Both the position numbers and the translations under genes were made by a program. This document shows positions 1 to 10,500 of a DNA stretch of 64,000 bases, piece by piece (position 1 is the stretch's first letter; each line of letters starts with the position of its first letter). Location of the stretch: positions 1,922,001 to 1,986,000 of the forward strand of contig NZ_AP027272.1 of the NCBI RefSeq assembly GCF_036322805.1, given 5' to 3'. The notes below the pieces were generated by a model. The model did not search any database and had not been told where the DNA came from. It was given only the letters and a program-made list of their open reading frames with translations. This DNA is from Planctobacterium marinum (GTDB taxonomy: Bacteria; Pseudomonadota; Gammaproteobacteria; Enterobacterales; Alteromonadaceae).

Positions 1-117
1 GAAAATATAATTTTAAAATTGCATCCCATTCATTTCAAAATATGATGAATTCGCAAAAATAACTGTTCATTTATAAATTTTTGTGATGAATTGGAGCGGT
101 GATTAAGGAGGTTTGTT

Positions 118-1056
118 ATGCGCACTCAAGAATTAAAATTATTAGTTATCTTTGATGTCATCATGACAGAAAAGTCAATTACCCTGGCTGCTGAACGATT
201 AGCAATGACACAACCTGCTGTTTCCAATGCCGTGTCCCGAATGAGAGTTTTGTGGAAAGACCAACTGTTTGTTCCTGATGGCCGTAAAATACAGCCAACG
301 TCTTATGCCAATAACTTTTGGGATAAGGTACGAGACTCCTTACGCAATATTAATCAAGCTATCGAACCGGAGGAGTTTGAAGAGGGCAGTGCGCAGCGGA
401 CCTTCAGAGTTGCTCTACCAGACATCGCGCTTGATGCCCTTTGGCCAGACTTAAGAAAACTATTTGAGGATGAAGCCCCCGGACTTAATTTGCATGCTGT
501 CCCTTACACTATCGCCAGCACTAAGCCGGTTTTGGACGCCGCTGATGTTGATCTTGTTATCGGGCAGGGCAATCGTTCACTGGAAAATATCTGCACTGAA
601 CACCTGTTCGATACCAGCTATGTCTGTGTTATGCGCAAAGGTCACCCTTTAACAAATAAACCGTTGACCATTGAAGCCTTTTCAAAAGCAGATCACTTAT
701 TAATTTCACTGTCTGGCGACATTTCCAGTCCGGTAGACCAAACGTTACAGCAATCCGGGCTCACACGGCGAATTGCCATTACGGTGAACAGTTTTTCCTC
801 TGCCGTTCCGATTATCAAAAAGACGGATGTTATTGCGATTTTACCTACAGACCTTGTTCACAATCATCTAGATAACAATGAGATTGCCGTTTTCCACCCA
901 CCACTGGATATTCCTCATTCATCAATTTCCATGTTATGGCACAAGCGCCAGAGTAGCGATAAAGGATTAATTTGGTTACGCAATCAGATAAAGCGCATAT
1001 TCATCGAACGAAGAACCCAGCAGGTTCAGGCCGTGTTGGATTTTATTGATTCGTAG
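118..1056 (+). CDS. LysR-family transcriptional regulator
   Basis: A 312-residue protein with the LysR layout: an N-terminal winged helix-turn-helix (about residues 5-65, with the typical stretch LAMTQPAVSNAVSRMR) and a C-terminal periplasmic-binding-like effector domain (about 90-300). LysR regulators bind DNA as tetramers and respond to a small ligand; the ligand cannot be read from the sequence. The start is well supported by a strong AAGGAGG ribosome binding site at 106-112, six bases before the ATG. The sequence resembles the NodD/LeuO-like branch, where the recognition helix is followed by an acidic linker. The next gene downstream starts 505 bases away on the same strand and has a different base composition, so a regulatory link to it is not implied. 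The family call is secure; the target genes are unknown and may lie to the left of the window. Confidence 0.93.
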   Translation: MRTQELKLLVIFDVIMTEKSITLAAERLAMTQPAVSNAVSRMRVLWKDQLFVPDGRKIQPTSYANNFWDKVRDSLRNINQAIEPEEFEEGSAQRTFRVALPDIALDALWPDLRKLFEDEAPGLNLHAVPYTIASTKPVLDAADVDLVIGQGNRSLENICTEHLFDTSYVCVMRKGHPLTNKPLTIEAFSKADHLLISLSGDISSPVDQTLQQSGLTRRIAITVNSFSSAVPIIKKTDVIAILPTDLVHNHLDNNEIAVFHPPLDIPHSSISMLWHKRQSSDKGLIWLRNQIKRIFIERRTQQVQAVLDFIDS

Positions 1057-1561
1057 GTTATTTGTATCGAAATGGGTATTTAGAAGCGGCGGGTTCTTGG
1101 AGATAGTACGTTTTGATTGCAGCGGTGTTGGGTGGCTTATCATGTCCACCTTCATGGGGCTCTTGCTATGTTTACCGAATTGCGTGATTTTGGTAAATAA
1201 AAGCAAATTATCTTCAGTTTCCTTCGCAAAAAAACATGATCTTCTACAAAAAAGTCAAAGATGACATATTGATGATAAGATTCCTTCACCAACAAATGAA
1301 ATACGCCATGTATTTTTCAAATTGAGATGTTTAGTCATTGATGGGGCCCCCTCAAGCTTATAGGTGTTAACTCTCTCAAGTAAGGTGTAAATAAATTTAT
1401 TTTTATCTAGCCAAAATTCGGTAACTTTGTTATCTATTGCCTACATAGCAAGAGTCAAATTTTATATAAAGTCCATTTTCAATTTTTAATAGAAAATTTG
1501 AAGCTTTATCCTCGACGCTTGAAACAATCCCATCCACTGTAAGAAAACAAGGAAGTTAAAA
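1057..1561. other. 505-bp AT-rich non-coding stretch before the HerA-like gene
   Basis: No convincing gene is visible: the short open frames here lack ribosome binding sites and protein-like composition. The stretch contains runs of A and T and marks the left shoulder of the AT-rich island that carries the next two genes. An AT-rich segment around 1456-1466 could hold a -10 element for the HerA-like gene, but no good -35 is seen. AAGGAAG at 1549-1555 serves as the ribosome binding site of that gene. No tRNA or integrase remnant was recognised. The motif TCCCATC at 1528-1534 recurs just after the OLD-like gene. Confidence 0.5.
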
Positions 1562-3211
1562 ATGACTACACTAAGACACCAAGATTTAAACTTCGGAAGT
1601 ATCAAAGAGGTTGATGGAAGTTCAATCATTTTGCATGCAAATTTTCTAGAACGTGAATGTGGGGGTATTAAACTTTGCGCTGAAGTAGGTGCATATGTCA
1701 ACTGTGGTGGGGCCCACGGAGATACCATCTGCAATATCAGTAAGGTGCAAATATCTGAGGTTGAAAAAACAATAAGAACTGACAATGGCCTTGAAATAGT
1801 CAGAGAAGAAAGAAAGATAGTGACTCTCTCTATTCTTGGTAGTGCTACACATGGAAAATTTAGGAGAGGTACAAAACGATTACCTACAATTAATTGTGAG
1901 GCTTATTTTCTCAGTAGTGACCAATTAAATTGTTTGATTGGGATAGATCTTAGAGAAGATAAAGAGCACTTTTGTGTAACAGACGATAGTGATGATGATC
2001 AGACTTATTTAAATCTAGACAAGCTTATGGGCAGGCATGTTGCAATACTGGGTACAACGGGAAGTGGGAAAAGTTGTACTGTGGCATCTATAATGCAGTC
2101 AATACTGTTAAGTTATGATTGTCCACGAATTTTATTCTTTGATATTCACGATGAATATCCGTCTGCATTTGGGTACAACGAAAATACACCAAGCGCTTTA
2201 TTTAAGGAGAAAACAAATTCAATCCCATGGTCAAAGTTTTCACTTCCATATTGGTTTTTAGATTTAGAAGAGTTTTTCGGCGTTTACAATCTAGAACCCG
2301 GTTCTAATCAAAAAGCGATCATCAAGAGACTTATAACTAAACTAAAAGAAGATGAAGCAAAATCGGAAGGCTTGTTAAATATTGTAGTATCAGCTGACAC
2401 ACCAGTTTACTTTAATGTTGATGCTCTTGTTGATGAGCTGGAAAATGAAAAAAATTCTCAAACTAATACAACCAACAAGAAACCCTATGAAAGCCTTTTG
2501 TTAAAACTCCAAGCTGTTCGACAAGATACAAGGTATTCGTTTCTACACCGAGAAATCGATAGCAAATTATCAATTGTTGATTACTTTAAATTCATATTGG
2601 GGTTGGACGAAAGTGAAAGTTATTTAAATATTCTAGATCTGAGCGGATTACCTACTGAAGTGAGAGCTGTTTGTGTTGGAGTGATATCAAGACTTTGCTT
2701 TGATTTTAAATATTGGGATTTGGATCCCGAGAATATACCTCTCAACTTGGTATTGGAAGAAGCACATGCCTACATACCTGAGGAAAAAGATTCGAAATAT
2801 AATATTTCAAAAGAAAGGGTTGAAAGGATCGCAAAAGAAGGTAGGAAATATGGGATTGGTTTAACAGTAGTTACCCAAAGGCCTTCAAATGTTTCGACAA
2901 CCGTTCTTTCACAATGTGGTACATATATCTCATTGAGACTTACGAATGATCTTGACCAGAATAAAATTAAGAGATTGTTGCCAGATACATTAGAGAGTCA
3001 AGTTGATTTTTTACCGAGTTTAAGAGATGGGGAAGCATTTGTTTCCGGCGACTCAATAAATCTGCCGAGAAAGGTCCAGTTTAAAGTGCCGAATCCAATG
3101 CCAAGAAGCAATGATGTGAGATATCACAAATCATGGAAGCTAGGGAAACCAGATAGTTACTCACTAAAAGCGTTGGTTGAATCTTGGCATAAACAGGATA
3201 AATCAGAATGA
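1562..3211 (+). CDS. HerA-like (DUF87) AAA+ translocase/helicase ATPase
   Basis: A 549-residue protein of the HerA/FtsK superfamily. The first 150 residues form a beta-rich region consistent with the HAS-barrel of HerA proteins. Walker A is GTTGSGKS at residues 164-171, followed by the family's FFDIHDEY segment (Asp194, Asp197). The Walker B region reads LVLEEAHAY with Glu399 and Glu400, a Glu pair typical of DUF87 HerA proteins. The conserved block TQRPSNVSTTVLSQCGT follows, containing the sensor and the Arg-finger region. HerA proteins form hexameric rings that move DNA, usually with a partner nuclease (NurA in archaea; Sir2 or DUF4297 in bacterial defence systems). Here the partner is the OLD-like gene that overlaps its stop codon (ATGA at 3208-3211), which argues for translational coupling. 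A hand count of one 60-base line (2161-2220) gives 37% GC, against 55% for a line in recC (8161-8220), suggesting horizontal acquisition. The ATPase call is firm; the defence role is inference. Confidence 0.88.
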   Translation: MTTLRHQDLNFGSIKEVDGSSIILHANFLERECGGIKLCAEVGAYVNCGGAHGDTICNISKVQISEVEKTIRTDNGLEIVREERKIVTLSILGSATHGKFRRGTKRLPTINCEAYFLSSDQLNCLIGIDLREDKEHFCVTDDSDDDQTYLNLDKLMGRHVAILGTTGSGKSCTVASIMQSILLSYDCPRILFFDIHDEYPSAFGYNENTPSALFKEKTNSIPWSKFSLPYWFLDLEEFFGVYNLEPGSNQKAIIKRLITKLKEDEAKSEGLLNIVVSADTPVYFNVDALVDELENEKNSQTNTTNKKPYESLLLKLQAVRQDTRYSFLHREIDSKLSIVDYFKFILGLDESESYLNILDLSGLPTEVRAVCVGVISRLCFDFKYWDLDPENIPLNLVLEEAHAYIPEEKDSKYNISKERVERIAKEGRKYGIGLTVVTQRPSNVSTTVLSQCGTYISLRLTNDLDQNKIKRLLPDTLESQVDFLPSLRDGEAFVSGDSINLPRKVQFKVPNPMPRSNDVRYHKSWKLGKPDSYSLKALVESWHKQDKSE

Positions 3212-5043
3212 AAGTCGATTCTTTTAAACTCAGTGGTTGGCGTTCATATGATTTGGACGGAGTTTCTATCAGTGGCCTAAGAAAGATTAACCTGATAATA
3301 GGGCCAAACAACTCGGGGAAATCGAATTTATCAAAATATTTTAATTATTTGAAAAGAGTTGCTTATAACCATTTGACTGTCGGTAAAACAATTATGGTAA
3401 GTGAAAATATCGATGAAAGTCAGACATGGGCTTGGGAAAAACATGAGATAAAATGTGAAATTAAAATTTCATGCGATAATGAAACAAATAATAATGATAA
3501 GGTTTTTTATAAAGCTGAAGATAATGAGGTAGTTTTAGATTGCTGCCATGACATTCAGTTAGGCTCGACTTTTCTGAAAATTAAAATAAACAACCAGTTA
3601 CTCTTCAATGAAGATAACTTGATCCGTCCTGATTTGCGTATGAATGATTGGGTTGATCCCAGCTCCGACGTATCGGGATTTGGCGATAATGAGTTTTATT
3701 GGAAAAAATTTTTAAGTTCTTTAGTGTTTGTTGACCCGATCCGTCACCATTCTCGGAATTCAACGAATTTGGATAATCATTATTTTGATGGAGCCAAAAT
3801 AATTGATGAACTCGATGAGTTAAGATGTGATAAAGCTACCCCGTCAAATTGGTCTGGATATAAAAAAAAGATGAAGCTTTGGTTATCGGAGATACTATCC
3901 GAAACTGTTACTAACATTGATATTGTAGGTCGAGACTTAAGCTTTGAATTCGAATCAGATTTGCATTTTTCTCTAGAGCAGTTAGGTACGGGGGTGTCTC
4001 AAATAGTTATGTTGCTATCACATCTCTGGATCAACAAAGACAAGAATTTGAACGTTTTTTTAGAAGAGCCAGAAGCAAACTTGCATCCAGAAGCCGTAAT
4101 TAAGCTTGTTAGTATTTTTGAAAAAGAGATGACGAACCATAGCTTCTTTATCACGACTCACTCTCCATCGCTCATTGATTGTATAAATGAGAATTGGGCT
4201 GTATACAGGACTTTAAAAACATCAAGTGGTGCAAGTAATATTACCCCAAATGACAACATCATTAAATATTATGAGACTTTGGACTCTTTAGGCGTCAAAG
4301 CTTCACAAATCCTGCAATCAAATACAGTAATTTGGGTGGAAGGACCTAGTGATAGAATATACTTAAATAAATGGATTCATATTTTTGCGAACGGTGAATT
4401 GAAAGAAGGAAAAGATTATTCGTTTTTGTATTTTGGGGGGACCAATCTCGCCTCGTTTACAGCATTGGAGGATCTAGACGAAGAGCTTATTAATATGCTG
4501 AGTACCAGTAGAAAAGCATACCTAATAGCTGATTCAGACTGCTGCTCTCAATCACAACGTAATAGTGAAACCTTTAAAGGATACCTAAACTCGATGCTTG
4601 AGAGAGTCAATGCGGCTGCTAATAAGTCTCAAGGTGTTGATTCTTCTCTAGGTGATTATTTTGGAATATGGGTGACGGAAGGAAGAGAGGTTGAGAATTA
4701 CCTTTGTAAAGAAACTCTATTTGAAGTACTAATTGATACTGGATTTAAGCGAAACTCTATTGGAAAAGGAGAGAATCGAAAAGAGCTTAAATTACACTCG
4801 AGTGATGCGTCAGGCTTTGAATTTGGTAAGTTTGATTCATTTGATGAGGCTATATCCAAGTGTTATAAGTATCCAAATAACACTCAATTGGGACCGACTG
4901 AACTTAACAACATTGCAGGTAGTTATTCCAATAAAAAGGTCGCAATTGCCAAGGCTGTGGTTGAGAAGATTACAAGAAATAATTGCTCTACTTTTAATTT
5001 AGATTCCGAAATGAAAAAATTAGTTGAATTTATTCGAAAGTAA
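3208..5043 (+). CDS. OLD-family ATPase with C-terminal TOPRIM nuclease domain
   Basis: A 611-residue protein with an ABC/SMC-like ATPase domain and a TOPRIM domain, the architecture of OLD (overcoming lysogenization defect) nucleases. The N-terminus has FKLSGWRSY followed by Walker A GPNNSGKS (residues 32-39). An ABC-signature-like EQLGTGVSQ precedes Walker B LEEPEANLHP (Glu286, Glu287), then THSPS, the usual switch motif. The TOPRIM domain begins with VEGPSD (Glu378, Asp382) and has the DSD pair (Asp442, Asp444) after a hydrophobic strand. A later EGREVENYL provides the extra acidic residues used in the two-metal site of OLD enzymes. All expected catalytic residues are present, so it should be active. 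Standalone OLD proteins are class 1, and those with a UvrD-like helicase are class 2 (Gabija GajA). Here the partner is a HerA-type ATPase that overlaps by four bases. The product probably cuts or nicks DNA under control of its partner; this is inference. Confidence 0.87.
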   Translation: MKVDSFKLSGWRSYDLDGVSISGLRKINLIIGPNNSGKSNLSKYFNYLKRVAYNHLTVGKTIMVSENIDESQTWAWEKHEIKCEIKISCDNETNNNDKVFYKAEDNEVVLDCCHDIQLGSTFLKIKINNQLLFNEDNLIRPDLRMNDWVDPSSDVSGFGDNEFYWKKFLSSLVFVDPIRHHSRNSTNLDNHYFDGAKIIDELDELRCDKATPSNWSGYKKKMKLWLSEILSETVTNIDIVGRDLSFEFESDLHFSLEQLGTGVSQIVMLLSHLWINKDKNLNVFLEEPEANLHPEAVIKLVSIFEKEMTNHSFFITTHSPSLIDCINENWAVYRTLKTSSGASNITPNDNIIKYYETLDSLGVKASQILQSNTVIWVEGPSDRIYLNKWIHIFANGELKEGKDYSFLYFGGTNLASFTALEDLDEELINMLSTSRKAYLIADSDCCSQSQRNSETFKGYLNSMLERVNAAANKSQGVDSSLGDYFGIWVTEGREVENYLCKETLFEVLIDTGFKRNSIGKGENRKELKLHSSDASGFEFGKFDSFDEAISKCYKYPNNTQLGPTELNNIAGSYSNKKVAIAKAVVEKITRNNCSTFNLDSEMKKLVEFIRK

Positions 5044-5066
5044 GCAAAATATCGAATGAAGTCCCA

Positions 5067-5711
5067 TCACTTCCCATCAATGTAAAACTTATCGTGGAAG
5101 GTATATACCCAGTGGGGTTTGTAGATGATAAGCAAAGTCATGGTCATGCCATTGAGCAAGCCTTCGGGGAATAGCAGTAGCGGGATTAAGATCAGGTAGT
5201 TGTCTTGGACTATATCCCAATCGTGTATTCCGGTGAGGGTGTAGTAACCGCCCAGCAGGCCCATTTTTAAGGTGAGGCTGGCAAGTCCGGCGAAAAAACC
5301 ACAAACAAAAATATAGATAAAAAAGTGCTTAGGTAAGCGGTGGAAGGATAGGGAGTAGATGGCATAGCTTAGCGCCAATGGTGCTACCACGCCTAACAGC
5401 CCGTTAACGCCTAACATACTCCAGGGTTCTAATCCGGCGATGGTTAAGCCCAGCAGGGCGAGAGAGGAGCTTAAAATGGCCCAGCGCAATCCCAACAGCA
5501 ATACACAAGCGGTAAGCCAGAGAAAGTGTACCGTTAAGCCTTCGTAAATGCCGGTGCGAAAGAACCACAGCATAAACAAGCTGGCGGCAGCACCAAACAC
5601 AAAGTGCTGCAACCTGCGCTCTGAAAACAGCCGGCTGATATTGACGTTTTTAACCGTATATACCAGCAGGGCTAAGTAGCCAAGTAATGCAATAGCCTGG
5701 ATAGTACTCAT
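5067..5711 (-). CDS. Polytopic membrane protein, CbiM/COG3235-like
   Basis: A 214-residue, very hydrophobic protein with about six predicted membrane helices. The tail segment LFPEGLLNGMTMTLLIIYKP resembles the conserved end of CbiM-type permeases and of the uncharacterised membrane family COG3235. I do not know its substrate. It faces the OLD-like gene with only 23 bases between the two stop codons and lies ahead of xthA on the same strand, about 160 bases downstream of it. The return to higher GC begins inside this gene, so it belongs to the host backbone. Confidence 0.7.
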   Translation of the reverse strand: MSTIQAIALLGYLALLVYTVKNVNISRLFSERRLQHFVFGAAASLFMLWFFRTGIYEGLTVHFLWLTACVLLLGLRWAILSSSLALLGLTIAGLEPWSMLGVNGLLGVVAPLALSYAIYSLSFHRLPKHFFIYIFVCGFFAGLASLTLKMGLLGGYYTLTGIHDWDIVQDNYLILIPLLLFPEGLLNGMTMTLLIIYKPHWVYTFHDKFYIDGK

Positions 5712-5870
5712 AGCAATAACATTTTATTTAAAGCTCATTCAGAAAGTCTTTTGTTCAATGATGAAACGAGAAAAATTCGTCGTTAACGCGACAGGGAGGC
5801 GCAATGTATAACACATACCTGAGCACTCCCAACAAAGTTAGCGGCGAATTTGGCCGTTTCAGGATGAACA

Positions 5871-6677
5871 CTACTTATAAACCGTCCAGATAGGCGCATG
5901 ATCCGAAGGCTTTTCAATGCCTCTGAGCTCGTAATCGATACCCGATTCCACCAGGTTAGGTTGCATGGAAGCGGTGCCTAAGATCACGTCTATGCGCAGA
6001 CCACGGTTATCGTCAAAACCACGGGAGCGATAGTCAAACCAGCTGTACTGATCATCTACTTCCGGGTTAAGTTCGCGGAAACTGTCGTGGAAACCCCAGT
6101 CCATTAAGCGGCCCAGCCATTCGCGCTCTTCTGGTAAGAAGCTACATTTACCGGTTTTTAACCAGCGCTTGCGATTTGGCTCACCGATGCCAATGTCTAA
6201 ATCCGTCGGCGAGATATTGATATCGCCCATTACCACGATGTTTTCTTCTGGCGTGTGATGCTCACCCAGGTAATTCATCAGATCTGCATAAAACTTGCGT
6301 TTAGCAGGAAACTTGATTTCGTGATCCTGGCTTTCACCCTGTGGGAAATAGCCGTTTAATACCCGTATTTTTTCACCGCGCTCGTCCAATACTGTAACCA
6401 TAATCATGCGGCGCTGGGCATCTTCATCGTCAGTGGGGAAGCCGTATTGCACTTCCAGTGGCTTTTGTTTGCACATTAGTGCTACACCGTAGTGACTCTT
6501 TTGGCCAAAGTGATAAACGTGATAGCCCAATGCTTCCACTTCTTCTTTGGGAAACATATCATCGTGCACCTTGATTTCCTGCAAACCAATCACGTCAGGT
6601 TGGTGCTTTTCTACCAGTGCGGCCAGTTGATGGGGTCTGGCACGCAGACCATTGATATTAAAAGAAATATACTTCAT
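5871..6677 (-). CDS. xthA: Exodeoxyribonuclease III (AP endonuclease)
   Basis: A 268-residue member of the exonuclease III / AP-endonuclease family, which cuts at abasic sites in base excision repair and removes 3' blocks. It starts [14 protein letters not shown] with Asn7 and the catalytic Glu34 in LQEIK. It also contains [21 protein letters not shown], the RIDVILG strand and the terminal SDHAPI with the catalytic Asp-His pair. Length matches the E. coli enzyme (268). The frame stays open upstream for 29 more codons, but homology begins at the ATG at 6677, so the shorter start is used. It is divergent from the methyltransferase gene across an 89-base gap. Confidence 0.95.
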   Translation of the reverse strand: MKYISFNINGLRARPHQLAALVEKHQPDVIGLQEIKVHDDMFPKEEVEALGYHVYHFGQKSHYGVALMCKQKPLEVQYGFPTDDEDAQRRMIMVTVLDERGEKIRVLNGYFPQGESQDHEIKFPAKRKFYADLMNYLGEHHTPEENIVVMGDINISPTDLDIGIGEPNRKRWLKTGKCSFLPEEREWLGRLMDWGFHDSFRELNPEVDDQYSWFDYRSRGFDDNRGLRIDVILGTASMQPNLVESGIDYELRGIEKPSDHAPIWTVYK

Positions 6678-6766
6678 CGATTTTTTTTGAAATGATTGAA
6701 TGGAGGATATGCTAACAAACAAGGCCAAACGTTGACAGGGAAAAGCCCGGCGAATTGTGTACAAAA

Positions 6767-7450
6767 ATGACTGAATCTCAACTTCATGCTGTAAAAGCGA
6801 ACAATGTTTGTCCTTTGTGTCGCAGCCAACAAACCGGATTTTATTGTGAAGATAAAAAGCGCCCTTATTTGCAGTGCGAAAATTGTGATCTGGTATTCGT
6901 ACCCGATGGCTTTATCTTGTCCCAAGCGCTGGAAAAAGCCGAATACGATAAACATGATAATACCCGTTTGGATGAAGGCTATCGGTGTTTCTTAAATCGC
7001 ACCTTGCTGCCGGTTGTCGCGCAACTGGAAAGTCGCGGTAAAGGTTTGTCTGAATTTACGGGATTAGATTTTGGTTGCGGAGAAGGGGCCTTTTTAAGCC
7101 AGATGGCGGCGGAGAAGGGGCTTGAGGTGGCAAATTACGATTTGTATTATCATCATGCGCCACAACGGCTTAACGAGCAATACGATGTTATTGTGATGAC
7201 GGAAGTACTGGAGCATATCGCCGCGCCTCATACCTTATTGCCAGCGCTGGTAAAACAGCTCAAACCCGGCGGGTTTATGGCGGTAATGACTAAACGGGTG
7301 ATTGATAAGACCGCGTTTGCCAAATGGCATTACAAAAATGACCCCACCCATATTTGTTTTTATTCCGAAGCCAGTTTTCAGTGGTTGGCAGATTGGCTTG
7401 AGCTGAAGCTGACAATCGTGGCGAATGACGTGGTGTTTTTACAGCGCTAA
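6767..7450 (+). CDS. Class I SAM-dependent methyltransferase with N-terminal zinc ribbon
   Basis: A 227-residue protein. Cys15, Cys18, Cys37 and Cys40 form a CxxC-CxxC zinc-ribbon-like head. The methyltransferase fold follows, with motif [14 protein letters not shown] and the motif IV region MTEVLEHI, then a post-motif stretch [12 protein letters not shown]. This head-plus-Methyltransf family is common in proteobacteria and its substrate is usually unknown. The frame is open from a TTG at 6755, but the ATG at 6767 is the natural start. The gene stands alone between xthA (divergent) and recC. Confidence 0.83.
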   Translation: MTESQLHAVKANNVCPLCRSQQTGFYCEDKKRPYLQCENCDLVFVPDGFILSQALEKAEYDKHDNTRLDEGYRCFLNRTLLPVVAQLESRGKGLSEFTGLDFGCGEGAFLSQMAAEKGLEVANYDLYYHHAPQRLNEQYDVIVMTEVLEHIAAPHTLLPALVKQLKPGGFMAVMTKRVIDKTAFAKWHYKNDPTHICFYSEASFQWLADWLELKLTIVANDVVFLQR

Positions 7451-7556
7451 TCATTGCTGAAGCGCGCTTATTTAAGCATAGAAATTCCTTTTCTTGTGAT
7501 AAGCTTTACCGTGTAAAGACAACAGAAAAACAACAATAAATTGGTAAACCTGCTCG

Positions 7557-10500
7557 ATGTTACATCTGATTCAGTCAAATAAAATGGAAGTATTGCTGGC
7601 CAGTCTCTTGCAAAAACTTGCCGAGCAAACTTTTGATGAACAAGGCGCCTCTGAGGACCTGGCCAGTTTATTAACACCCGATACCATCCTGGTGCAAAGT
7701 CCGGGTATGTCGCAATGGCTCAAAATTAATATTGCCAACACCCTGGATATTGCCGCCAATATTGAATTCCCGTTACCTTCCAGTTTTATCTGGCAATTAT
7801 ATCAACGCAGCATTCCTGATTTACCCAAAGAGTCAGCCTTTAACAAACAGTTTCTGGCCTGGAAAATATTGCAGTTGTTACCGCAATATCTGGATTTACC
7901 GGAGTTTATCCCACTGGCTCGCTATGTTGCTGACGAAAAAGCTGATGAACCTCCTGCGGATTTGGGAGAGCAGCTCAAGTGCTGGCAATTGTGCGCCAAA
8001 ATTGCCGATGTTTACGATCAGTATTTAATGTATCGCCCCGAGTGGATCCTGGCCTGGGAGCAGGGCGAGGATAGCTTGCCCGATGTGGATGTAAGCCAGC
8101 AACCCTGGCAACCAATCCTATGGCGCGCCATTTGTGAATTCACTGAGCAACAAGGGGAGTCTCAGTGGCATCGCGCCAATATGCACACCGCCTTGATGGC
8201 ACAATTAGAGCAAGCGCAACAAGGCAGTAATAAACCTTTGTATGTGTTTGGCATTTCCGCCATGCCCGTGCAGCAGCTGGAGATTTTACGCTCTTTAAGC
8301 GAACACAGTGAGGTGTACATCTTTTGGTTTAACCCATCTGAGCACTATTGGGCGGATGTGGTGGATAACAAGCGCTTCCAGAAACAGCAGCTGTCCTTGT
8401 TTGATGAGCCAGATGTGCAAAGTCAGGAGAAAAAACAACAAGCGGCGGCGCTGTTGGATGTGGGCAACCCGTTATTGGCCTCCTGGGGCAAACCCGGTCG
8501 CGATTTTCTGGAGATGCTAACTGAACTGGAGCCGCTACAGGCAGACTTATTTAGCGCCCCACAACAGCAGCATTTATTAGGCTGGGTGCAAAGTGAGGTA
8601 TTCCAGTTAACGTTGCGGGGCAAGCGCCAACCCTTAACGGTGCAGGAGCGCTTGAGCAATAGCGGTGATTTCCCGAAAAAGTCTCTGACTCATGATGATA
8701 GCTCCATTGAAATTCACGCCACGCATTCCCGCTTGCGAGAGCTGGAAGTGTTGCGAGACCAGATTTGTCATTGGTTTGAATCGGGCGCAGTGGAATCCCT
8801 CAATGATGTGATTGTGATGATGCCAGATGTCGGCGTTTACGCACCGCTCATAGAAACGGTATTTTCCCGTCCTCTGGACAGTAAAGGGGAATTACAAGAG
8901 CGCGGTATTCCCTTTGCCATATCCGACCGTAGCCAGGCTGAAGAAGACAGCATTGTTACCAGCTTTTTGCGTTTAATGGCGCAAGAGCACAGCCGCATGA
9001 CACTCACCGAAGTGTTTGAGCTGTTTAAGGTGCCTGAGATTGCAGCCCGTTATGGTATCGGCGGCGATGAAATTCAGGCGCTGCATCGCTGGTGTTATGA
9101 GGCAGGGGTACGTTGGGGTTGGTCAGGGCTGGAGAAACAGCACTGGCAACTACCGCAAGAAAATCAAAACACCTGGATTTTTGGCTTACAGCGTTTGCTG
9201 GCAGGTTATGCTCACCAGGGCGCAGAGGTGCTGAATGGTGAAATCGTGCCCTACGGCGAAGTTGAAGGCCAGTTAACCCAAGCGCTGGGCCTGTTATTGG
9301 CGTTTGTGGAAGACTTGCGGGCGTTAACCCGGTTTTGTCGTGCATCACATCCCTTGCAGGAAAAAGTGAGCGAGGCGCTACTAGTGCTGGATAGCTTTTA
9401 TCTGGTGGATTCAGATAATGAGTATCGCCTGCAAAAATTAAAAGAAACCATTGCTAAGCTCAAAGTTCATAGTCAGCATTATGCCGGTAAGATAAGTCAG
9501 CAGGTGTTTGTACAAGTGCTTAACGAAGCTCTTAACGAGTCTGGCGTGGGGCAACGCTTCCTGGCAGGGCGACTGAATTTCTGTACCCTGATGCCGATGC
9601 GCAGTATTCCCTTTAAACATGTGTGTATTCTGGGTTTAAACGAGCCGGATTATCCCCGGCAAACCACGCCCATTAGTTTTGATTTGGTGAGCCGCTCTAC
9701 ACCGCGCAAAGGCGACCGTTCCAGACGTCTGGATGATCGCTATTTGTTTTTAGAGGCGCTGCTGTCCGCGCGCGATAAGTTGTACCTCAGTTACCAGGGG
9801 CGGGACGATAAAAGCAATGAAACCAAAGAACCGTCTATTTTAGTGTCGGAGTTGGTGGATTATTGTCAGCAATCGGTGTGTTTTGCTGAACATCTGGAAC
9901 TAGATATTGAAACTGCCGAAAAGGCGGTTAAACAGCATCTATTGCACGAGCATCCTTTGCAGCCTTGGGATGCATCCTATTTTGCCACTGCCAAGGATAA
10001 AAACAGGGCGGTGACTTCCTTTGACAGAACCATGTTTGAGGTGGCCAGCACATTACAGTCGGGCCAGGGGGCTGTTGATTTCTTGAAAGTGAATCAACAT
10101 GCGGCCATGTTGGATGAGTCGACCAGGCAAGATATTTCCGAGCTGGAATTACACCAGTTACAACAGTTTTTCCGTAATCCGGTGCGAGGCTGGTTTAAAA
10201 GTGTCTGGAAGACGCAATTTCCCCTCATCGCTGAAATTATGCCGGATGATGAGCCGCTAAACCTGGATAGCTTGCAGCGCTATCAGGCCACTTCACAGTT
10301 ATTACAAGGTGACAGTGAGCAAGCCGTGATGCGCCAGATGGAGCTGGAAGGGCAGTTGCCCATCGGCAATTTAAAACTATTGGAGCAGGACGAGTTAAGC
10401 GCGCGGGCTGCCACCATAAAAGACAAAATGAGCGACGCTTTTGGCGGCTCGCTGCCAACACTTTCCACTCGGTGGTTAACCACGGAACTTATCGTTTCAG

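Noticed and set aside
118-1561. The LysR gene as the dedicated regulator of the HerA-OLD pair
   Set aside because: The 505-base gap, the same-strand order and the composition change give no positive support. The LysR gene looks like host backbone.
5089-5304. Second reading frame inside the 5067-5711 membrane protein gene
   Set aside because: It is a shadow frame rich in Arg, Pro and His without a ribosome binding site.
6678-6764. Upstream extension of xthA to 6764
   Set aside because: The added residues are not like exonuclease III, and the extension overlaps the divergent methyltransferase start.
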